Origin: an uncultured Flavobacteriaceae bacterium
GTDB lineage: Bacteria; Bacteroidota; Bacteroidia; Flavobacteriales; Flavobacteriaceae
Reading direction: 5' to 3'
DNA: 64,000 nucleotides
NCBI GenBank assembly: GCA_947493535.1
Contig: CANLRK010000004.1
Location: 160,950 to 224,949 of the forward strand
The stretch's first letter is position 1, and each line of letters starts with the position of its first letter. Below the pieces are notes generated by a model that was not told the DNA's origin, did not search any database, and was given only the letters and a program-made list of their open reading frames with translations. Positions 58,446-64,000 of this stretch are shown here, piece by piece. Position numbers and translations under genes: made by a program.

Positions 58446-58865
58446 ATGAAAAATATTTTAGTTCTTTGTACAGGAAACTCTTGCCGAAGTCAAATGGCAC
58501 ATGGCTACCTAAATCATTTTTGCAATCAGAAAGCAACAATATTTAGTGCTGGTATTGAAACTCATGGCGTTAATCCAAGAGCTATAGCCATCATGAAAGC
58601 AGACAATATTGATATAGCTCACCACAGTTCTAATTTAGTAACTGAATATGATAATATTTCCTTTGACTATATTATTACGGTATGTGATCATGCCAACGAA
58701 AACTGTCCATTTATTCCAAGTAAAAAAGCAGTGCGAATACATCAAAACTTTTTTGACCCATCAAAAGTTGTTGGTTCTGAAAAAGAAATACATCAAGCCT
58801 TTACAAAAGCTAGAAACGAAATAAAGAATTTTTGCGAAAATTTTGTAGCAAAAAACTTGTCGTAA
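58446..58865 (+). CDS. Arsenate reductase-like low-MW phosphatase
   Basis: The 139-residue protein has the phosphatase P-loop LVLCTGNSCRSQMAHG (CX5R, Cys10 nucleophile) and the second and third cysteines in TVCDHANENC that shuttle disulfides in thioredoxin-coupled ArsC. It should reduce arsenate to arsenite. No ACR3 or ArsB arsenite exporter follows; the next gene is on the other strand. Confidence 0.9.
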   Translation: MKNILVLCTGNSCRSQMAHGYLNHFCNQKATIFSAGIETHGVNPRAIAIMKADNIDIAHHSSNLVTEYDNISFDYIITVCDHANENCPFIPSKKAVRIHQNFFDPSKVVGSEKEIHQAFTKARNEIKNFCENFVAKNLS

Positions 58866-58878
58866 TATTTATGGAGAA

Positions 58879-60702
58879 CTAACTGTTGTTGTTTTCCATA
58901 AATTTTCGTTCTAATTCTGCCTGAAACTCCTCCATAACCGGACGAACTGTGCTTTCTGGCAAATCAGCAATTTTTATATACATTAATCCGTCTACAGCAT
59001 TATTAAATAGCGGGTCTACATTAAAAGCAATTACTTTAGCATTTTGCTTAATGTATTTTTTTAATAGTACTGGTACACGCAGTCCCGATTCCAACTCATC
59101 AATTATACGATCAAATTTATTTAAATCCGCTTTCGTCTCATCAAAAACAAAATCCTTGTCTGCATCTTTAAGTTGCACCTTAAATTCTTTTTTAGGTCGT
59201 ACATATTGTGCTATATACGGGTCATAATAATGAGATTTCATAAATTCAATCATCAGTGATTTTGAAAACGATGAAAACTGATTACTAATACTCACACCAC
59301 CTATTAAAAATTTGTGTTCTGGAAAGCGTAACGTAGTATGAACAATCCCTTTCCATAATAAAAATAAAGGCATTGGTTTCTGCTGGTATTCTTTTATAAT
59401 AAAGGCACGCCCCATTTCAATAGATTCACTCATCATGGTATGCAGCTCTGGTTCAAACCTAAATAAATCTTGAAGGTAAAAACCATCAATACCATATTTT
59501 GCAAAAATTTTAGACCCCAAGCCCATTCTATATGCTCCTGCAATTTTTTTTGTAGCATTATCCCATAAAAACATATGATGATAATAGCTATCAAAAACAT
59601 CTAAATCAAATGCATTGTTAGTTCCTTCACCTATTTCTCTAAAGGTAATTTCTCGAAGTCTTCCCAGCTCTTTTAAAATATTCGGAATTTTATCTGCAGA
59701 GACCAAAAAAACCTCATAATTTTTACTCTCTAATAATCTGCAATCATAGCCTCGTAAATTGTCTACTTCTTTTTCAATCAGTTCTGCACTTACTGACAAT
59801 GCAATCTTTTTTGGACTAGAAGGCGGAGTTATTGTTTTTTTTATGGTAGATGTGGCCACTTGTTTTAATGACGCTTGTTTTTTATGGTAAGGGTTAGCAA
59901 GCATATAGGTTTTCTTTCTGATAAAACTAGTAAACCCTTCTAAGTCGGTATATTCATTTTGGTCTTTAACCTGTATCGGCTTTCCTATTCTTATTTTTAC
60001 AACCCTATGTTTTTGACTAAGCATTTCTGAGGGCAATTTTGCAGAACGTAGCACACCACTTAAACTTGCCAATCTATAAAACCAACTACTGTTTTTGGCA
60101 TGAAAATATATTGGTAAAATAGGCACTTGAGCCTTTTGAATCAACTTCATTGCTGATGGCTCCCAGGCTTTATCAACAATTAGCCCTTCGCTTTTATACG
60201 TCGAAACTTCTCCAGCCGGAAACACTCCTAGAGCGGCATCGTTTCTTAAATGAGAAATAGCTTGCTTAAAACCACCTACGCTTGACTTTACATCCTTCCT
60301 ATCTTCAAAAGGATTTACTGGCATGATGTAAGGTTTTAATGGCTCTATTCTATGTAACAAAAAATTAGCTATTATCTTATAATCGCTACGGTGTTCTAAA
60401 ATCAACTTTAGTAATAAAATACCATCTATACCTCCTAATGGATGATTAGAAACTGTAATGAACGACCCCGTTTTAGGTATTCTCTTTAAATCTTCTTCGG
60501 GTATTTCATATTTAATTTGGAATTCTCCTAAGATTGCTGTTAAAAATGAAATATCTGTTAAATGTTTGTGCTTATTGTAGATTTTATTCAGCCTATCAAT
60601 TCTAAGAATCTTAATTAAAATCCAGCCTACAAATACCCCTACAAACCCTAACTTGTCTATGTTTATGGCTTTTGCCAATTCTTTTGATGTTACTAACCCC
60701 AT
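58879..60702 (-). CDS. Acyltransferase/GNAT fusion (ornithine-lipid synthase type)
   Basis: The 607-residue protein joins an N-terminal PlsC-like acyltransferase (about 40-270; SNHPLGGIDGILLL, FPAGEVSTY, PILPIYFHAKNS) to a C-terminal GNAT/hemolysin-type N-acyltransferase (about 300-560; LREITFREIGEGTNNAFDLD, DGFYLQDLFRFEPEL, ESIEMGRAFI). This domain order matches OlsF-type bifunctional enzymes, which make ornithine or other aminolipids in Bacteroidota: the GNAT part N-acylates the amino acid and the PlsC part adds the second acyl chain. The substrate here is inferred. Confidence 0.85.
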   Translation of the reverse strand: MGLVTSKELAKAINIDKLGFVGVFVGWILIKILRIDRLNKIYNKHKHLTDISFLTAILGEFQIKYEIPEEDLKRIPKTGSFITVSNHPLGGIDGILLLKLILEHRSDYKIIANFLLHRIEPLKPYIMPVNPFEDRKDVKSSVGGFKQAISHLRNDAALGVFPAGEVSTYKSEGLIVDKAWEPSAMKLIQKAQVPILPIYFHAKNSSWFYRLASLSGVLRSAKLPSEMLSQKHRVVKIRIGKPIQVKDQNEYTDLEGFTSFIRKKTYMLANPYHKKQASLKQVATSTIKKTITPPSSPKKIALSVSAELIEKEVDNLRGYDCRLLESKNYEVFLVSADKIPNILKELGRLREITFREIGEGTNNAFDLDVFDSYYHHMFLWDNATKKIAGAYRMGLGSKIFAKYGIDGFYLQDLFRFEPELHTMMSESIEMGRAFIIKEYQQKPMPLFLLWKGIVHTTLRFPEHKFLIGGVSISNQFSSFSKSLMIEFMKSHYYDPYIAQYVRPKKEFKVQLKDADKDFVFDETKADLNKFDRIIDELESGLRVPVLLKKYIKQNAKVIAFNVDPLFNNAVDGLMYIKIADLPESTVRPVMEEFQAELERKFMENNNS

Positions 60703-60770
60703 AAATATTCAACTATGGCCATACTTCAAATGTACTTAAAAATTACAGTTTTAGCTATTCGCAGCAATAA

Positions 60771-62024
60771 TTAATCTCTTGTAATTATTTGTATGGTTTT
60801 TCTGTTTTCTTGTTTAAAAAGTACTTCTTTATTGTTTTCAATTTCTGCTAATGAGCTATCATTAAAATGTCTAATTGTATATAATGACACTCCACTATTA
60901 GTACGCACTCTAAACTTCGATCGTAATTCATGCAGAAGTTTTTCTATGTTACCATAAATATCATTTACACATACCGTAAAACTAATAGCCGAGTTTTGTA
61001 TAACGTCTACCCTTAGTTTATACTTATGTAGCAACGCGAAAACTTCACTTATATTTTCTTCTACAATAAACGAAAAATCGAGTGATGATAGTGATAATAA
61101 TATTTGGTTTTTCTTTACAATAAAGCATGGTACTAAAGGCTCTAATTGTTTTCCTTTACTTACACATGTACCAGTAGCTTCTGGGTTTAAAAAAGACTTT
61201 ACATACAATGGTATTTCTTTACGCTGCAAAGGTTGAAGAGTTTTAGGATGAATTACAGATGCTCCGTAAAACGCTAATTCTATAGCTTCTTCGTAAGAAA
61301 TTTGATGCAACAATTCCGTTTTAGTAAAATATCTAGGATCGGCATTCAACACTCCTGAAACATCTTTCCATATGGTTACACTTTCTGCATTTAAACAATA
61401 TGCAAAAATAGCAGCGGTATAATCACTCCCTTCTCTTCCTAAAGTTGTAGTGTTGTTATTTTTATCTGAACCTAAAAAACCTTGTGTTATTGATAATGTT
61501 TTTGAATTTACCTTGCTGACTATTCTTTTTTGGGTAAGTTCCCAATTAACATTTGCATCGCGATATTTATCATCGGTTTTAATTAGCTCCCTTACATCCA
61601 ACCACGTGTTTTCAATATTTTGGCTCTTCATATACTCCGAAATAATTGTTGTAGAAAGAACCTCACCTAAACTAACCACCTGATCATAAACAAAACTATA
61701 ATTAGGTGATTTATTTCGCTCTAAAAAAACGGTTAAATCTTCAAAAACACTGCGTATTTTATCATACACAATATGAGAAGGGTTTGGAAATAATTCTTTT
61801 ATTATTTGATTATGGTATACTACAACATGATTAATAGCAGATAACATTTCTGCTTTGTTTGTAAAATAGTTACTTACAACAAGTTCCATTTTATTGGTAG
61901 TTTTTCCCATTGCAGAAACTACTAATAATACTTGCTGAGCACCTACTTTATGTAGTACCTCAACAATATTTTTTACTCCTGCAGCATCTTTTACTGATGC
62001 TCCTCCAAATTTAAATACTCGCAT
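60771..62024 (-). CDS. Aspartate kinase
   Basis: The 417-residue enzyme phosphorylates aspartate in the lysine, threonine and methionine pathway. Motifs: MRVFKFGGASVKDAAGV at the start, TLGREGSDYTAAIFAYCLNA near 192 and VTIWKDVSGVLNADPRYF near 215, with paired ACT domains in the last 110 residues. The ACT region is diverged (NQILLSLSSLDFSFI). The 3 nt between it and the GNAT gene show cotranscription. Confidence 0.92.
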   Translation of the reverse strand: MRVFKFGGASVKDAAGVKNIVEVLHKVGAQQVLLVVSAMGKTTNKMELVVSNYFTNKAEMLSAINHVVVYHNQIIKELFPNPSHIVYDKIRSVFEDLTVFLERNKSPNYSFVYDQVVSLGEVLSTTIISEYMKSQNIENTWLDVRELIKTDDKYRDANVNWELTQKRIVSKVNSKTLSITQGFLGSDKNNNTTTLGREGSDYTAAIFAYCLNAESVTIWKDVSGVLNADPRYFTKTELLHQISYEEAIELAFYGASVIHPKTLQPLQRKEIPLYVKSFLNPEATGTCVSKGKQLEPLVPCFIVKKNQILLSLSSLDFSFIVEENISEVFALLHKYKLRVDVIQNSAISFTVCVNDIYGNIEKLLHELRSKFRVRTNSGVSLYTIRHFNDSSLAEIENNKEVLFKQENRKTIQIITRD

Positions 62025-62027
62025 TTT

Positions 62028-62486
62028 TTAATAATTCTGAATTCCTTTTTCATCTAACTGTACCACCAACCAATTGTTAAATACTGTAGCACCAACACCT
62101 TTATAAAAATCAATTGCTGGTATATTCCAGTCCAACACATTCCATTCTACCCTTCGTAAATTTTCATTTTTAGCTTTATCTACAACTGTATCTAGCAATG
62201 CTTTACCTATTCCTTTACCTCTAAAATTTTCGGTTACAATTAAATCTTCTAAATGGATTGTTTTTCCCTTCCAAGTAGAATATCTATAATAAAACAGTGC
62301 CATACCCACAACTACATCATTAAACGTAGCCACCAAACAATTAAACCGTTGTGCTTTATAATCATTACACAAATCGTTTATCGTTACTTCAACAGCCTCT
62401 GGTTCTTTTTCAAATTCAGCTAACTCCTGAATTAATTTTAAAACCGATGGCATGTCGGTTGCTACAGCCTCTTTTATTTCAAACAT
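62028..62486 (-). CDS. GNAT-family N-acetyltransferase
   Basis: The 152-residue protein has the GNAT fold with the acetyl-CoA motif IVTENFRGKGIGKALLDTV near 90-108 and WNVLDWNIPAIDFYKGVGA near 120. It resembles diamine/spermidine-type acetyltransferases in length and layout. The substrate is unknown. It precedes aspartate kinase by 3 nt. Confidence 0.9.
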   Translation of the reverse strand: MFEIKEAVATDMPSVLKLIQELAEFEKEPEAVEVTINDLCNDYKAQRFNCLVATFNDVVVGMALFYYRYSTWKGKTIHLEDLIVTENFRGKGIGKALLDTVVDKAKNENLRRVEWNVLDWNIPAIDFYKGVGATVFNNWLVVQLDEKGIQNY

Positions 62487-62616
62487 TAACTTTATTATTT
62501 AATACAATTGTGTATAAAAATCATTCATTAGAACACTTGCTAAAATAAACATTATACATGAGCTTTAATACGCTAAATTTTAATTTCTTTATCAAAAAAC
62601 ACTAAATTATTTTATG

Positions 62617-62624
62617 TAGTTTTG
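62617..62624 (+). promoter_or_regulatory. fbp promoter, minus-7 element
   Basis: TAGTTTTG fits TAnnTTTG, 25 nt before the fbp ATG. Confidence 0.5.
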
Positions 62625-62649
62625 CAGCAATTAAGACACACAACTATTT

Positions 62650-63657
62650 ATGGCAAACAAACACAAAACATTAGGTGAATTTATTATTGAACATCAAAAT
62701 AGTTTTCAATATTCCACAGGAGAGCTTTCTCGATTAATTAATTCTATCAGACTTGCGGCCAAAGTTGTAAACCACGAAATAAGAAAAGCTGGTTTAGTTG
62801 ATATTACTGGTGCCGCTGGTGAAATTAATGTACAAGGAGAAGCACAACAAAAGCTTGATGTTTATGCTAATGAAATATTTAAAGAAACCTTAATTAACCG
62901 CGAAATTGTTTGTGGTATAGCCTCTGAAGAAGAAGACGATTTTGTAATTGTTGAAGGTAGTAACAAGAAAAACGACAACAACTATGTATTAATGATGGAT
63001 CCGTTAGATGGCTCATCAAATATTGATGTAAATGTTTCTGTTGGAACTATTTTTTCAATCTACAGAAGGGTTAGCCCTGTAGGAACTCCTGTTACTATTA
63101 ATGACTTTTTGCAACCTGGAAGAAATCAAGTTGCCGCAGGATATGTTGCTTACGGTACTTCTACCATGATGGTATTTACTACTGGTGATGGGGTAAACGG
63201 ATTTACACTTAACCCTGCTATAGGTACTTTTTACCTTTCACACCCAGACATGAAAATTAAAGAAACTGGAAAAATCTATTCTGTAAGCGAAGGCTATTTT
63301 GCTCATTTTGAAAAAGGAATGCAAGAGTATTTAAAATACTGCAAATTAGAAGAAGGAGACAGGCCATATACCGCAAGATATATTGGCTCATTAGTAGCTG
63401 ACTTTCATAGAAATTTATTAAAGGGAGGTATTTATATTTACCCTAGAAGTAAAACCGCTCCTAACGGAAAACTTCGTTTGTTGTATGAATGTAACCCTAT
63501 GGCTTTTATTGCAGAGCAAGCTGGAGGTAAGGCTAGTGATGGTTTTACAAGAGTATTAGATATTATACCCACAGAATTACACCAGCGTATCCCTTTTTAC
63601 ACCGGTAGTTTGAAAATGGTTGAAAAATCGGAAGAATTTATGGAAAAATATAAATAA
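62650..63657 (+). CDS. fbp: Fructose-1,6-bisphosphatase, class I
   Basis: The 335-residue enzyme makes fructose 6-phosphate in gluconeogenesis. Metal and substrate motifs: ASEEEDDF near 93, [20 protein letters not shown] near 116-135, [20 protein letters not shown] near 242 and [21 protein letters not shown] near 274. Length fits class I. With pckA in the same window it points to active gluconeogenesis. Confidence 0.96.
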   Translation: MANKHKTLGEFIIEHQNSFQYSTGELSRLINSIRLAAKVVNHEIRKAGLVDITGAAGEINVQGEAQQKLDVYANEIFKETLINREIVCGIASEEEDDFVIVEGSNKKNDNNYVLMMDPLDGSSNIDVNVSVGTIFSIYRRVSPVGTPVTINDFLQPGRNQVAAGYVAYGTSTMMVFTTGDGVNGFTLNPAIGTFYLSHPDMKIKETGKIYSVSEGYFAHFEKGMQEYLKYCKLEEGDRPYTARYIGSLVADFHRNLLKGGIYIYPRSKTAPNGKLRLLYECNPMAFIAEQAGGKASDGFTRVLDIIPTELHQRIPFYTGSLKMVEKSEEFMEKYK

Positions 63658-63676
63658 GCACCTCTCTGTAAAACAT

Positions 63677-63708
63677 AAAAAAAGCCACGCAATTGCGTGG
63701 CTTTTTTT
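63677..63708. terminator. Bidirectional terminator after fbp
   Basis: A 32-bp perfect palindrome, AAAAAAAGCCACGCAA with its complement, lies between fbp and the convergent small gene. Confidence 0.87.
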
Positions 63709-63730
63709 ATGTTGCAAAATAGATAATTTT

Positions 63731-63994
63731 TTACCTATTCATATTTTTTATTTCATCAGAAAAAGTATCTACATCAGATACACCTTCACTAATTAACTGT
63801 AACGCTTTTTTAACAATAAACTCTACATTAGCAGGTGCAAAACCTAAACCAACACCTATACGTTCTAACATAGCTATTTGTTTTTCCTTCACGTCTAAAT
63901 CAACATATACAATTCTTACTAAATCAAACAAACGCTCTAATCTACGATTGTATGTTGTAGGAGGGTTAATAGGATAATTAGTAGGGTTTTCCAT
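63731..63994 (-). CDS. Conserved hypothetical protein at the window edge
   Basis: The 87-residue helical protein starts MENPTNYPINPPTTYNRRLE and continues with LFDLVRIVYVDLDVKEKQIA and VKKALQLISEGVSDVDTFS. The helical pattern and the position after fbp suggest a small regulatory or TerB-like helical protein, but I do not recognise the family. The ATG is 6 nt from the window edge, so a longer upstream start cannot be excluded. Confidence 0.65.
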   Translation of the reverse strand: MENPTNYPINPPTTYNRRLERLFDLVRIVYVDLDVKEKQIAMLERIGVGLGFAPANVEFIVKKALQLISEGVSDVDTFSDEIKNMNR

Positions 63995-64000
63995 TATTTC

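Overview
The window reads as chromosome of a low-GC marine-type Flavobacteriaceae bacterium (Bacteroidota). Support comes from repeated TAnnTTTG minus-7 promoter elements, a secreted protease with a type IX secretion sorting tail, an L25/Ctc ribosomal protein, SusC/RagA-style TonB receptor architecture, DUF2723 and HTTM membrane proteins, and HisKA_2-type histidine kinases. The genus is not assigned.

Layout. (1) 1-6788 is core chromosome: a small lipoprotein, tRNA-Leu, prs, rplY, pth, ribF, an HTTM membrane protein and a di-haem cytochrome c peroxidase. (2) 6789-28938 is an integrated island of about 22.1 kb inserted in the 3' end of a tRNA-Gln gene. It is bounded by a 20-bp direct repeat (attL/attR). 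Each end also carries an almost identical 19-bp arm-type repeat. (3) 28939-64000 is core chromosome again: DUF2723 protein, polysaccharide deacetylase, polA, two tandem histidine kinases, pckA, ssb, peptidases, dxs, an arsenic-type cluster, an ornithine-lipid-type acyltransferase fusion, aspartate kinase and fbp.

The island has two halves. The left half (6.9-12.4 kb) is a mobile-element backbone: tyrosine integrase, an unknown partner, an excisionase-like HTH protein, a DUF3987 helicase-like protein, a symmetrical cluster of GGAAACT heptamers that may be an origin, a Zn-finger/Toprim primase-like protein, a CAACA-rich repeat tract and a perfect 29-bp inverted repeat. No relaxase or conjugation genes are visible.

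The right half (12.4-28.0 kb) is the main discovery: an array of eight gene units that behaves like an integron cassette array, with a decayed ninth at the end. All cargo genes point the same way, mostly start 12-46 nt after one structured site, and stop at or inside the next. Each unit starts with GTT plus about 7 unit-specific bases and ends with their reverse complement followed by AA. Thus complementarity runs across the unit and not within the junction site. That is the signature of circular integron cassettes that carry their own attC site and recombine at G/TT. The sites fold into imperfect hairpins whose mismatches are repeatedly A opposite C on the + strand, hence T.G wobbles on the bottom strand. 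No IntI is visible.

Two apparently identical IS110-family elements have inserted at exactly the same position and orientation (AACAA/TGTATA) in two of these sites, much as IS1111-attC elements target attC sites. Their long leader holds sequences matching both the target and the IS end, as expected for a bridge RNA. Cargo includes a coiled-coil membrane protein, two DUF2071 proteins, an HNH-like zinc protein, a Fur/TonB-receptor/cation-transporter metal module, a TPM-domain lipoprotein, a large protein with a C-terminal HEPN motif, and a four-gene DoxX/DUF2071/methyltransferase/membrane-protein unit. All repeat alignments were made by eye.
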